Source: CBDCBA01 sp965214125
GTDB taxonomy: Bacteria; Planctomycetota; Phycisphaerae; Tepidisphaerales; Tepidisphaeraceae
DNA: 64,000 nt
Direction of reading: 5' to 3'
NCBI GenBank assembly: GCA_965214125.1
Contig: CBDCBA010000007.1
Location: forward strand, 53,192-117,191
Shown: piece by piece, positions 42,066 to 51,015 of the stretch
How the letters are laid out: every line of letters begins with the position of its first letter
How positions within the stretch are numbered: the first letter of the stretch is position 1
The notes under the pieces: model-generated
What the model was told of the DNA's origin: nothing
Databases searched by the model: none
What the model saw: only the letters and a program-made list of their open reading frames with translations
Program-made: the position numbers and the translations under genes

Positions 42066-42333
42066 GGGTGATCTCCGGGCCACTTGTGCGGGCCTTCGTC
42101 GTCCGGGCTTAGGTCATGGGCGTCGCTGGGGCCGTGGGGCCAGTCGGGTCGGCGGACGCCGGGGCGTTGCGTGCCGCAGCGGGGGCAGAAGCGGGCGTGC
42201 TTGCCGGACCGCTCGAAGCGCCGGCCGCAACGCGGGCAGGTCGAGTTGCCGCGGGCGACGAGCGTGTCGAGGCGCCCCACCACAGGAGCACGCCCAGCAC
42301 CATCAGCACGATCAGACAGCAGCCGCCCTCCAT
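42062..42333 (-). CDS. membrane-anchored zinc-ribbon protein, split by a single-base frameshift
   Basis: The start ATG 42333 overlaps the upstream stop (TGATG), giving MEGGCCLIVLMVLGVLLWWG, a clear membrane segment. The stop that overlaps the M28 start (ATGA, 42062-42065) belongs to another frame, which encodes LDTLVARGNSTCPRCGRRFE and HARFCPRCGTQRPG, a four-Cys zinc ribbon. The frames meet at a G4 run (C4 on the plus strand, 42275-42278). One more G restores WWGRLDTLVARG and joins both parts into about 90 residues. Either a real mutation, a -1 frameshift or a base error in the sequence. Confidence 0.6.
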
Positions 42334-43211
42334 CAGTGTTGCCCCTCCTCGCGCCGCGGCTCCCAATCAGCGCGGCGGCCGGTGAGCACGGTCGCGGTTG
42401 ACCGGCGGGCGATGTGAACCGCGATGCGGGCACCAACCGGCAACAGGGCCAGCGTGTTCAAAAATGCAGCCAGGTGCGGCGGCGTAGCGTTGGCCCGCTC
42501 GGCTGCCAGTCGCAGCCTGTTTGGCATGACGCAGAACCCCCGGCGCGGCGGGTCGAGGTCAAGCGTCGCCCGCGGCGTGACGCCCGTCGCCAGCAACGCC
42601 GCCTCGGTCGATCGACCCGCGTCGTCGGTCCCGCAAACAAGCAGCACCCGCCACCGCTCGACGGCGAGGGCCTCGCGTAGACGTTGCAGTTCCCCCCGCG
42701 CCGCCTCGGCATCGGCGTCCATCTGGACGCCCAGCAGCTCGAGCGGCGCGGCGGGCTCGTTAGCGTCTGGCCGCGTCCGCAGGGTTATCGACCGCCAACG
42801 CCGGTCGATTGCCCACAGCCGGTCCGTCAGATCGGTGTCGATCACCCGCAGCGGCGTCGATCGGCCGAACAGGTCGGGCCGCTTCTTGACGAAGTCCTTC
42901 AACGACCGGCGAGCCTGGGGCAACATGAGCCGTGACCAACCGTTCGGCAGGTCGTAGCCGGGGATGAACTGTGACATCAGGACGGCATCGTTGTGGTACA
43001 GGCCGCTTCGCGAACCGGGTGGCAGCACCGTGTGCACCTGCATCAGGGGCGGGCGGAGCTTGGCCCGGCCGTGGTGGATCTCGTCGGCCATCAGCCGCTC
43101 CGCCGGCGGCCGCTCGTACTTGCCGAGCCCCAGCTCGTGCGCGAGGTCAATCAGGTCGACGGCGTTGGCGGGGCCGGCGGTCCGGCTGGCTCGTTGGTCA
43201 TCGTCAGGCAT
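42333..43211 (-). CDS. hypothetical protein in the 40.7-48 kb operon
   Basis: 292 residues. I do not recognise a family. Text is soluble alpha/beta with no signal peptide: VDLIDLAHELGLGKYERPPA, GLYHNDAVLMSQFIPGYDLP, LPQARRSLKDFVKKRPDLFG. The C-terminal third has alternating hydrophobic strands (WRVLLVCGTDDAGRSTEAAL). It overlaps the zinc-ribbon gene by TGATG and is followed upstream by a 65-bp gap. Confidence 0.65.
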   Translation of the reverse strand: MPDDDQRASRTAGPANAVDLIDLAHELGLGKYERPPAERLMADEIHHGRAKLRPPLMQVHTVLPPGSRSGLYHNDAVLMSQFIPGYDLPNGWSRLMLPQARRSLKDFVKKRPDLFGRSTPLRVIDTDLTDRLWAIDRRWRSITLRTRPDANEPAAPLELLGVQMDADAEAARGELQRLREALAVERWRVLLVCGTDDAGRSTEAALLATGVTPRATLDLDPPRRGFCVMPNRLRLAAERANATPPHLAAFLNTLALLPVGARIAVHIARRSTATVLTGRRADWEPRREEGQH

Positions 43212-43276
43212 CCCCCGTTACCACGCTCGACCGCAGGAGCGTCTGACAGCGCTTCAGGCAGGGTGCGGCATTGCGT

Positions 43277-44779
43277 TCATGCAGAACCCAGCATTGCTCG
43301 CGCCTCTTCCACCCGCTCGGCGAAGTCGTTGAGCCACTGCGGGTCGTCGCGAAAGAACAGATCGTGCTTGGCAAGCAGCCGGCCGGTGTTGTGCCGGGCG
43401 ATGGCGAGGTTCAGCAGTCGTCGCCTCGCCACCGGCGTGGTTGCGTCATCTCCTGAGATGTCGAGCTCGTGGACCCTAATCGCCGCCCGGCAGATGTCGG
43501 CCCAGCGTGGCCCGGCGTAAAACGGCCGGAACGGCAGCCGCTCGAACAACCTTGCGCCAAGCTCGGCCAGCTCGCGATCGCTCATTCCCGATGCCCGCCA
43601 TGCCTCGACGGCTGCGGGCTTGGCGACGGTGTGACGCCGCCTCTCGGCGTAGCCGTCGAAGTAAGCACTGGCCTCGTCCCGCAAAGCCGGCGGTGCCATT
43701 TGCACGACCTCCGCGGCCGCGTTTAATGTCAGGCAGTGCCGCAGCTCCTTGGCGATCTCCTCGGTCGCGGCGTCGAGGATGGACGTGAAGACCCCGATCG
43801 GCGCCGTGGCCTTGCCGCAGGCGACGTCGAGTAGACGGTTGAGCAGGTCTTCGGGGTTGGGTTCGTGCATGGATGAAGCCAACGCCCCCGCCGACTCAGG
43901 TCTGACGGGCGGCAGGTCGAGCGCCTTCGCCATCGCCGACGCGTCGGCATCCGCCGGCACGAGCGTCAGCAACGGATGATCCCGCCACCCGCTCGCTTTG
44001 TCGCGGCACAGCCAGCCGGACGTGAACGGCGCGTCGTCGCCCTCGGCCTCGACAACGCAGACCGGCGCCCGCAACGCCAGCGCCATCCGCACCTCGACGC
44101 CCGCCTCACGCCGGTGTCCGCCAGGCAGGCACAGCAGCCGCTGGCCCGACAGGTCGACGCGCGACGAACGCAGTGAGACTTCCATCGTCGCCACGAGCGA
44201 CGAGAGGGACGCCAACGGGCCGCACATTGCCTCAGCGACAAAGCGCGAGCTTGGCGGCAGGTCGCGAGTGACGGTGTCCGCCGAGGCGAGCGCCGCCGAC
44301 GCGGCCTCGGTCGGCGGGCCGCCGCACGTCGCCGCGAGCGACCGGCCGACGCCGTGGCCGCGGGAGTCGATCACGTCGTGGCACAGCTTCAGCACGAGCT
44401 CGATCGCCTGCGCGTGCGGGACCAGCCCCGCCGTGCCTGGGCCCGCGGCGCGGAGGTGCTCGAACGTCGACCGCGCCGATCGCACCTGATCCGCCCGCGG
44501 GCACGTCGAGACGCCCAGCAAGTAATCGTCGATCAGCGCGTGCGCCTCGACGCGCGGGTCATCGATCGCCAAGAGCAGGGCCAGCTTGCCGGCGTTGAAC
44601 CGGCCGAACGGGAGGTCGATGCCGGCTGCGGCGTCGGCGCGGCGCTGGTCCCGTACCGACGCGATGACGTCATGCATCACCCGCACGGCGGACCGCGCTG
44701 CGTTCGACGTGCCGGCACAACAGACGTTGTGGAGGACGAGATTCGTCAGCGGGTTTGGCGCATCGGGCTCGACCTCCAT
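43277..44779 (-). CDS. 500-residue hypothetical protein, perhaps the C-terminal part of the Lon-like protein
   Basis: 500 residues from ATG 44779, the only start codon in this frame after the preceding TAG. No family recognised. Mostly helical, few aromatic residues, with blocks SLSSLVATMEVSLRSSRVDL and FERLPFRPFYAGPRWADICR. It is in the same frame as the Lon-like gene, and the 29 codons between TAG 44867 and ATG 44779 read like protein (KVADEARRVQDSDTARRSDA), so both may once have been one polypeptide of about 1,000 residues. Confidence 0.6.
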   Translation of the reverse strand: MEVEPDAPNPLTNLVLHNVCCAGTSNAARSAVRVMHDVIASVRDQRRADAAAGIDLPFGRFNAGKLALLLAIDDPRVEAHALIDDYLLGVSTCPRADQVRSARSTFEHLRAAGPGTAGLVPHAQAIELVLKLCHDVIDSRGHGVGRSLAATCGGPPTEAASAALASADTVTRDLPPSSRFVAEAMCGPLASLSSLVATMEVSLRSSRVDLSGQRLLCLPGGHRREAGVEVRMALALRAPVCVVEAEGDDAPFTSGWLCRDKASGWRDHPLLTLVPADADASAMAKALDLPPVRPESAGALASSMHEPNPEDLLNRLLDVACGKATAPIGVFTSILDAATEEIAKELRHCLTLNAAAEVVQMAPPALRDEASAYFDGYAERRRHTVAKPAAVEAWRASGMSDRELAELGARLFERLPFRPFYAGPRWADICRAAIRVHELDISGDDATTPVARRRLLNLAIARHNTGRLLAKHDLFFRDDPQWLNDFAERVEEARAMLGSA

Positions 44780-44866
44780 CGCCTCGCCGAACCGCCGGGA
44801 GGCGACGGCGTCGGACCGGCGGGCAGTGTCTGAGTCCTGTACTCGGCGGGCCTCGTCGGCGACCTT

Positions 44867-46291
44867 CTACGCGGCGTGACCGAGCCTTGTCAGGTCGTTC
44901 GACAGCATCCGCCGCACGATTGTCTCGGCGGGTCCGTCGCCGCGCCCCCAGGCTTTCGCCAACTCGACGCGCAAGCCCTTGACCGTCGCTTCGAGCACGA
45001 TGGGCCGCTTATCGGCGACGGCGTGGAGCAACGCCGGCTCGAGCCTGCTGCCGAACTCGAGCAGTGCCGCGCTCGCGTCGCTCTCAAGCCGCTCGACCAA
45101 GTCGGGCCCCGCCGCCGGATCACCACGGACGATGCGTGCTTCGAGGTGGGCCGCCAGCGGGTTCGTGTCGTGGCCGCCGTCGGCTTCGGCCTCGACGTAG
45201 GCAACGGCCAATGCCAGCGGATCGTTGAGCGAGCCGGCGTGGTTGTAGTGTGCCCGATCGGACGCCGCATCGGCGCCGCTGACCGCTCGCGCGTTGACCA
45301 CCATTGATCGGTGCCGCGCGTGCATGTCCCGCTCGGCGTCCTTGAGCTGCTCGCGGAGCCGGACCACCCGGTCGCGGTCCTCGTCGAGCCGGCGGTTGAC
45401 CCGCCTCACCGCCGCTTCGCCGATCGCGGTCCCGTCGCCGCTGAAGCGAGCGTCGGCCTGCAGCCGAGGGTGACGCACCAGCCGCACGCCGCGAATCATC
45501 AATGCCGCCTCCGCCGCCTCGATCCACTGCGCGGCCGGCATCGGCGGGACCTCGATCACGTTCGCCGGCTTCGGCCCGACCTCGTCGGGCGTGACGGTGA
45601 GCATGAACGCCAGCCCGTGATCGGCCGCCGTCGCGCACTTGTCGCCGATGCCCCCCACTTCGACCGCTGACGAGCCTTGCAAGGTGCCGCTTACGGCGAT
45701 CGGCCGGTCCGGCCACAAGCCGCGCCTGTGCCACGACGCGAAGCAGGCCGCCGCCAACGCCGCACTGCCATCGTCGAGCGGCGACGTGTTGCCGTCGCTT
45801 TCAACGGCCATCGGCGGAAACCTGGTAAGGCACGGCTCGAATGTCAGGCGTCCCGCGGTTGCCTCCGCAAAGCCGGCCTCGACCGCCACCCGGAACCGGG
45901 GCGTCGAGCAGCCCGGCAGATCGAGCAGCCGCACCGCCGCCTGGCCGCCGCCGTCGTCGTCGTGTTGGTCGCCCAGCTCGAGCCAGACGATCACGCCTGG
46001 ATTGCGCAGCACCTGGGCGGCCGCATCGTTCTGCCGCGCGTCGCCCGTTTGGACGACGGCCAGAATCGGCACGCGGAGCCGACCGGACCACCACGCTCGC
46101 AACGCGTCGCCACGCCATCGCAACTCGGGGCCGACGCGACGCCGCAACCGCCTGTCGGCGTCGGCGACCCGTGAAAGCACCCTTGTCCGCCAACGCCCCA
46201 CGCCGGCGGCATCACGCTGCACCTCACGACGCAGGGTTTCAAAATTAACGGCGTCGAAATCCCCCAAGATGGCCGACAAACCTATCGACAC
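44867..46291 (-). CDS. Lon-protease-like (Ser/Lys dyad) protein
   Basis: 474 residues. The middle (about 170-235) resembles the S16/Lon proteolytic fold: LDDGSAALAAACFASWHRRG with the candidate nucleophile Ser, PIAVSGTLQG, then VEVGGIGDKCATAADHGLAF with the candidate Lys in GGIxDK. Lon-type domains use this Ser-Lys pair without ATPase help in stand-alone forms. The N-terminal 120 residues are Arg-rich (VADADRRLRRRVGPELRWRG); a coiled-coil region (about 300-345, EDRDRVVRLREQLKDAERD) follows. No AAA+ Walker motif seen. The role in the operon is unknown. Confidence 0.5.
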   Translation of the reverse strand: MSIGLSAILGDFDAVNFETLRREVQRDAAGVGRWRTRVLSRVADADRRLRRRVGPELRWRGDALRAWWSGRLRVPILAVVQTGDARQNDAAAQVLRNPGVIVWLELGDQHDDDGGGQAAVRLLDLPGCSTPRFRVAVEAGFAEATAGRLTFEPCLTRFPPMAVESDGNTSPLDDGSAALAAACFASWHRRGLWPDRPIAVSGTLQGSSAVEVGGIGDKCATAADHGLAFMLTVTPDEVGPKPANVIEVPPMPAAQWIEAAEAALMIRGVRLVRHPRLQADARFSGDGTAIGEAAVRRVNRRLDEDRDRVVRLREQLKDAERDMHARHRSMVVNARAVSGADAASDRAHYNHAGSLNDPLALAVAYVEAEADGGHDTNPLAAHLEARIVRGDPAAGPDLVERLESDASAALLEFGSRLEPALLHAVADKRPIVLEATVKGLRVELAKAWGRGDGPAETIVRRMLSNDLTRLGHAA

Positions 46292-46321
46292 ATTGCCGGG
46301 CCTGCAACCTTGGCCAAGCGC

Positions 46322-47153
46322 TCAAGCCGGCCGCCGGGCCGCCAGCGTCAGCGCCTGGAGATCATTGCTCGACAGCTCCGCCAGCCGCAGGTCGGCATGG
46401 CCGTTGTGGACGACGTCCACACGCTGAAGAGGCCGGTCTTCGGCACCAACCAACCGCAGTTCGACGCCCTCGAGTCCGCCGCCGATGTCATCGACGATGA
46501 GCAACTCGAACTCGGCATCGACCCGCACGTGTACTTGGTGGTCGCGGCCATCGAACCGGACCGTCAGCTCGGCATCGCCTAACGCCCGCGTGGCGAGGAA
46601 CGCCGCCGTGGCCGGTTTGCCCGAACCGCTTGCCGCAGCCGACGACTCGGCCGCGTAGCGGGCGGCGTGGGCCGGCGTGGTCGCCAGATGTCCTAGGGAG
46701 GCGGCGAGCGTCCACCGGCTCAGGTCGCCGACGATCATCTCGTCGAGCAGGTCGAAGTCGTCGAGCAGGTCGCGCACGTCATTGGTGTCGGCGGGCGCTT
46801 GGGGCACACGGGCGACGGCGCGGCAGACCATCAGCGGCGGCCACGTCCGGGCGTGTCCCAAGGCCGCCAGCCGCCTGGCGCCGACCCGCGCGTCGGCCAG
46901 CGTCGCCGGGTCGTCGGCCACCCGCGGTCCCGCCGCGAGCGTGTCAGCAATCAGCGTCGCCAGCGACTTCCCATCGGCGATCGCCAGCAACACCACCGCC
47001 TCGCACCACGTCTCGGGCGAGGGCGCATCTTTTAGCCGGTCGCCGACCTCCTGGGCGCGGGCGGCGAGCTCGGGCGAGCGGGTCGTCCGAGCGTCGGGCG
47101 TGGGCGAGGCCGTCGGGGCTCAGGAAGTGGGCGAGGGACGTGAAGTCGTGCAT
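46322..47153 (-). pseudogene. hypothetical protein disrupted by a one-base frameshift
   Basis: ATG 47153 opens MHDFTSLAHFLSPDGLAHAR; after about 20 codons the coherent text continues in the +1 frame, TTRSPELAARAQEVGDRLKD and onward, through LLAIADGKSLATLIADTLAA to the stop at 46322 (LALTLAARRPA region). Repaired length about 277 residues. Unrecognised; helical first half and a strand-rich C-terminal domain (HQVHVRVDAEFELLIVDDIG). The slip region is a G/C-rich run at about 47091-47103. A base error cannot be excluded. Confidence 0.5.
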
Positions 47154-47225
47154 GGCTAGTGTGCTGTTGAAATCCGTACGAACATCACGCACAAGCGGCG
47201 TTTGCGTCTGACCGGCCGCGACGAA

Positions 47226-47948
47226 TTAGTGCAGGGATTCCCGCCGCTGCAACGCGATCAGTTCGAGCGCCGCCTCGAGCCGTTCCCACGCCCGCGACTT
47301 GGCCTTGGCTAAGTTGTCCCGCGCTTTGATCGGCTCGCCGGGAAACTTCAAGATCCGGGCGATGTCAAGGTCTTCAAGCCTGTTCCGAGAGGCTTCGATG
47401 GCGGCAAGCGCCTCCCGCATGGCGACGTCGTGCGGCTTGAACGCCGCGGCGTCGGGCGGCACCGGCGTGGCCGTGCCGGGCTGGGCCTGCGCCAGCTTCA
47501 GCCAGACGAAGGCCGCGTCTCGGGGACGCAGCCGATCGCGGGCCTGGTCCACGAGCCGATGAGCCAGATCGGCCTGCACGGCAGAAATCGCGGCGTCGGC
47601 GGGATCGGCCTCGCGTTGCTGCGCGGCGGTGTTGATGGGGTCGAACGCTTCCGCCCTGCCCGCGTCGCCGCTGGTGCCGGTTCGGGTCAACCGGTTCAGC
47701 TCGCGTCGCCGCCGCTTGGCGGCCTTGTCGGTCCAGTTACCCAGCCGCAGCTTGAACCGCTCGCGAAGCTGCCCGGCGTGCCGCGACTCGGGCAGGTCGG
47801 CGACGGTCGTCTCGTAGAAGGCGGCCGCCTGCTCGGCAAGCCATTCTCCGGCGGCCACCTTGTCGATCAGCCGGTCGACGGCGTCCTGGGCGACGTCCCG
47901 CTCGAAGTCGCCTTGGCCGTGAATGCCGTACCTCTGCTTCTTCGCCAT
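47226..47948 (-). CDS. hypothetical protein, possibly a sigma-factor-like regulator, first gene of the operon
   Basis: 240 residues, start MAKKQRYGIHGQGDFERDVA. Mostly helical and charged. QDAVDRLIDKVAAGEWLAEQ and later LEDLDIARILKFPGEPIKAR with DNLAKAKSRAWERLEAALEL faintly recall regions 2 and 4 of extracytoplasmic-function sigma factors, but the similarity is weak and I make no firm claim. It is the first gene of the minus-strand block and diverges from the E2 gene. Confidence 0.5.
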   Translation of the reverse strand: MAKKQRYGIHGQGDFERDVAQDAVDRLIDKVAAGEWLAEQAAAFYETTVADLPESRHAGQLRERFKLRLGNWTDKAAKRRRRELNRLTRTGTSGDAGRAEAFDPINTAAQQREADPADAAISAVQADLAHRLVDQARDRLRPRDAAFVWLKLAQAQPGTATPVPPDAAAFKPHDVAMREALAAIEASRNRLEDLDIARILKFPGEPIKARDNLAKAKSRAWERLEAALELIALQRRESLH

Positions 47949-48205
47949 GGCCAGCGTCGTCAGCCCGCTCGTCGGGTTGTGTCCGACGGTGGAGGCGGCG
48001 ACGAGCCCTTAAATGAAGCGCCGCCGCGCGTCGTGCTGGTCAGCGGCATCGGCGTCGTAGATGGCCCGCCAGCGAACCACCAGCGCCCGCCACGTTGCAT
48101 CGGCGGCGTCACCAGATGGACCGAACACACCCCAACGCCGGGCAACCGCGTAGATGATGCCGCACGACGTTGAGCTCGCGCGGGCCGGCCGTATCATCCT
48201 GGCCC
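47949..48205. other. divergent intergenic region between the operon and the E2 gene
   Basis: 257 bp with no well-supported gene. A 62-codon minus-strand frame (48009-48197) exists, but it has no start signal or family resemblance and would run to the E2 start. Promoters for both transcription units should lie here; none is obvious. Confidence 0.4.
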
Positions 48206-49489
48206 ATGCCCGAGCAAGACATCGTCGTGCCGAACATCGCCGAGAGCGTGTCGGAGGTGACCATCCTCAATTGGCACGTGCAGCCGGGCGAGTTCGTGGA
48301 CGTCGACGGTCCGATCTGCGAGATCGAGACCGACAAGGCCAACGCCGACGTGCCGGCCGAGGCCGCGGGCGTGATCGTCAGCCACGCGGCCAAGGTCGGC
48401 GACACGGTGGAGGTCGGCGCGGTCATCGGGCGCATCGACACGGACAAGACCCAAGCCGACGCCGGCGGGGGCGAGGCTTCGAAGGATGATTCGAAAGCGC
48501 CCGCCGCCGCCGAGGCGTCCAAGCCGAGCGAGGCGCCGGCGGCGACAGAGGCAGCCTCGACCGACAAGCTGCTCGACCTCTCGCCCGCCGTGCGCCGCAT
48601 CGTCAGCGAGAAGAAGCTCGATCCCGACGCCATTACCGCGACCGGGCCGAGCGGGCGGTTGACGAAGGAGGACGTCCTCGCCTTCGCCGATAAGCAGGCC
48701 GAGAGCAAGCCGGAGTCGACGCCGCAGACCCAAGCGGCCGCCCCGCCGAGCAAGCCGCCCGTTCGCGCCGTCTCGGCCGCGCCCGGAGATCAACCAACGC
48801 GCCGCATGCCGATGGGCCGGATGCGCAAGAGCATCGCCCGCAACCTCGTCGCCGCCCAGCAGACTGCCGCGATTCTTACGACGTTCAACGAGGTCGATCT
48901 CACCGAGGTCATCGCCCTCCGCAAGAAGTACAAGGAGCCCTTCGGCGAAAAGCACGGCATCGGGCTGGGCTTTATGAGCTTTTTCACCAAGGCCGCCTGC
49001 GTGGCGTTGAAGGAGTTCGAGCGCGTCAACGCCCGCATCGACGGCGAGGACATCGTTTACCACGACTACGTGAACATGGGCATCGCCGTCAGCACGGATC
49101 GCGGGCTGAACGTGCCGGTCATTAAGGGGGCCGACTCGATGGGCTTTGCGCAGATCGAGACGGAAATCAAGCGCCTGGCGCTGGCGGCGCGGGACGGCAA
49201 GATCGCGCTCGGCGACATGAGCGGCGGGACCTTCACCCTCACCAATGGCGGCGTCTTCGGGTCGCTCTTGAGCACGCCGATTTTGAACGCGCCGCAGTCG
49301 GGCATCCTGGGCATGCACACGATCCAGCAACGCCCGATGGCGATCGACGGCGAGGTGAAAATCCGCCCGATGATGTATCTGGCCCTGTCGTACGACCACC
49401 GCATCGTCGACGGCAAGGAGAGCGTGAGCTTCCTCGTGCGGCTCAAGCAACTCCTCGAAGACCCGGCGCGGTTGCTCCTGGACGTGTAA
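48206..49489 (+). CDS. dihydrolipoamide acyltransferase (E2) of a 2-oxo acid dehydrogenase, probably succinyltransferase
   Basis: 427 residues from ATG 48206. Lipoyl domain 1-80 with the lipoyl-Lys in CEIETDKANADVPAEAAG; an Ala/Lys/Glu linker; the E1/E3-binding domain (about 130-170, LSPAVRRIVSEKKLDPDAIT); the catalytic domain with MRKSIARNLVAAQQTAAILT, GIAVSTDRGLNVPVI and the active site ALSYDHRIVDGKES (HxxxDG). The pattern ESVSEVTILNWHVQPGEFV suits the succinyltransferase (SucB/OdhB) more than acetyltransferases. The E1 and E3 genes are not in the window. Confidence 0.9.
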   Translation: MPEQDIVVPNIAESVSEVTILNWHVQPGEFVDVDGPICEIETDKANADVPAEAAGVIVSHAAKVGDTVEVGAVIGRIDTDKTQADAGGGEASKDDSKAPAAAEASKPSEAPAATEAASTDKLLDLSPAVRRIVSEKKLDPDAITATGPSGRLTKEDVLAFADKQAESKPESTPQTQAAAPPSKPPVRAVSAAPGDQPTRRMPMGRMRKSIARNLVAAQQTAAILTTFNEVDLTEVIALRKKYKEPFGEKHGIGLGFMSFFTKAACVALKEFERVNARIDGEDIVYHDYVNMGIAVSTDRGLNVPVIKGADSMGFAQIETEIKRLALAARDGKIALGDMSGGTFTLTNGGVFGSLLSTPILNAPQSGILGMHTIQQRPMAIDGEVKIRPMMYLALSYDHRIVDGKESVSFLVRLKQLLEDPARLLLDV

Positions 49490-49521
49490 CACGCGCGTAT
49501 CGGATATCCAGCTCTGTTCCC

Positions 49522-49615
49522 GACGCCGGAGCGGAAGCTCCGGGTCACGGTGACGGAGTGCTCGGGTACTTGCGCTTGGTTCGGGGGCTTGACCCGGAGC
49601 TTCCGCTCCGGCGTC
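49522..49615. repeat. REPIN-like paired palindrome, copy C
   Basis: Arms at 49522-49545 and 49592-49615, both identical to those of copies A and B near the RAYT-like gene; the spacer is 46 bp. Located between the E2 gene and the amidohydrolase gene, 32 kb from the RAYT-like gene. Confidence 0.9.
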
Positions 49616-49686
49616 GGGGTAGATGCGTCGCAGGTTCAATCGTGGCGCGGGAGGTGGCGCCGAGCTTCCTACACTCGCCGCGCCGC

Positions 49687-50568
49687 ATGATCGTTGACGT
49701 TCACACCCACGTCTGGCAGACGCCCGACCAGCTCGGCCGGGCCGATCTGGGGGAGGCCGTTGTCGCCAAGCGTGGGCAGTCGCGGCGCGGCGCGGCGCGG
49801 CGCATCCCGCCGGCGGACACCGAGCTGCACTGGCAAAGCGCCAAGCCCGTCGACAAGTCGATTGTGCTGGGCTTCCGCAGCCGGCTGCTCCGGGCGGAGG
49901 TGCCCAACGCCTTCGTCGCCGACTACGTGCGGCGGCACCCGGAGAAGCTCGTCGGCTTCGCCGGCATCGACCCGACCGACCCGGCGGCGCTCGACAACCT
50001 CGCGCACGCCCACGAACAACTTGGCCTCGTCGGCGTGACGATCAGCCCCGGCAACCAGGGCTTTCACCCGAGCGACACCCGCGCCATGGCCGTCTACGCC
50101 GAGGCGGAGCGGCGGCACATGCCCGTGGTCCTGCACCCCGGCGGGCACTTGGCCGAGGAGTCGCGCCTGGAGTTCGCTAGGCCGGTGTTGCTCGACGAGG
50201 TGGCCCGCTCGTTTCCGAAGCTGCGGCTGGTGATCCCCAAGCTCGGCCACCCGTGGACGGGCGAGACGTGCCTGTTGCTGGCCAAGCACGCCCACGTCTA
50301 CGCCGACGTCACCGGCCTGCTGCGCCGGCCGTGGCAGGCGTACAACGCGCTGGTCTGCGCCTTCGAGCACGGCGTGGCCGACAAGCTGCTCTTCGGCAGC
50401 GACTTCCCCTACGCCAGCGCCAGCGACGCGATCGAGGCTCTTTACTCGCTGCATTTGATCGTCCAAGGCACCAGCCTGCCCGGCGTGCCGCGCGGCGTGC
50501 TGCGCGGGATCGTCGAGCAGGACGCGCTCAAGCTGCTGGACATCCGCTCGGACCCGCCCGCAGCCTGA
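49687..50568 (+). CDS. metal-dependent amidohydrolase family protein
   Basis: 293 residues from ATG 49687, beginning MIVDVHTHVWQTPDQLG, the H-x-H at the N-terminus typical of amidohydrolase 2 TIM barrels. Later blocks are LVGFAGIDPTDPAALDNLAH, MPVVLHPGGHLAEESRL (barrel His), LRLVIPKLGHPWTGETC (His) and KLLFGSDFPYASASDAIEAL (metal-binding Asp). Substrate unknown; close relatives include decarboxylases and lactonases. A GCG repeat lies at about residue 36-40. The GNAT gene starts 15 bp after its stop. Confidence 0.87.
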   Translation: MIVDVHTHVWQTPDQLGRADLGEAVVAKRGQSRRGAARRIPPADTELHWQSAKPVDKSIVLGFRSRLLRAEVPNAFVADYVRRHPEKLVGFAGIDPTDPAALDNLAHAHEQLGLVGVTISPGNQGFHPSDTRAMAVYAEAERRHMPVVLHPGGHLAEESRLEFARPVLLDEVARSFPKLRLVIPKLGHPWTGETCLLLAKHAHVYADVTGLLRRPWQAYNALVCAFEHGVADKLLFGSDFPYASASDAIEALYSLHLIVQGTSLPGVPRGVLRGIVEQDALKLLDIRSDPPAA

Positions 50569-50583
50569 CCTACGCTGGCCACG

Positions 50584-51000
50584 ATGCCCGTGCTCAACCT
50601 GTCGATCGAGGTGGATCCCCGCCTGCCACGCGGCATTAAAGGCTTGGCGGCGGCCTTCCACCAGCGGGTGACGGCGACCAGCGGAGCGACACCGGCAGGA
50701 ACATTGGACTGGGTCGCCCTGCCGAACCAGCCGGGCGCCTACCAGTTGATCGATGCCGGCGTCGACCCCGAACTGCGCCGCGGGGGCGTCGGCACGCGGA
50801 TGCTCGAGTCGGCCGTCGATCAGGTTGTGCGGCACGGCAAGTTGGTGAAGGTTCCCGCCCGTCGGCTGGTAGCGCTCGTCAACCAGCCGGACGTGATCGC
50901 CCGCGCCTGGCTGCAACGGAGCGGGTTTGTTCACGTTCACACGCTGGAAGAGCTCGTCGCCGATAGCGAGGTGCTCGTGTTGCAGCGGACGTTCGATTGA
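50584..51000 (+). CDS. GNAT-family acetyltransferase-like protein
   Basis: 138 residues. The acetyl-CoA loop reads DPELRRGGVGTRMLESAVDQ (R-x-x-G-x-G), preceded by YQLIDAGVDPE and followed by VIARAWLQRSGFVHVHTLEE, the usual motif A and B positions. N-terminal third unusually short. The substrate is unknown. Likely in one transcript with the amidohydrolase gene. Confidence 0.7.
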   Translation: MPVLNLSIEVDPRLPRGIKGLAAAFHQRVTATSGATPAGTLDWVALPNQPGAYQLIDAGVDPELRRGGVGTRMLESAVDQVVRHGKLVKVPARRLVALVNQPDVIARAWLQRSGFVHVHTLEELVADSEVLVLQRTFD

Positions 51001-51015
51001 CAAGGGGATCGCCCC

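Noticed and set aside
48009..48197. 62-codon minus-strand frame before the E2 gene
   Set aside because: No ribosome-binding site, family or conservation argument; it lies in the divergent promoter region.
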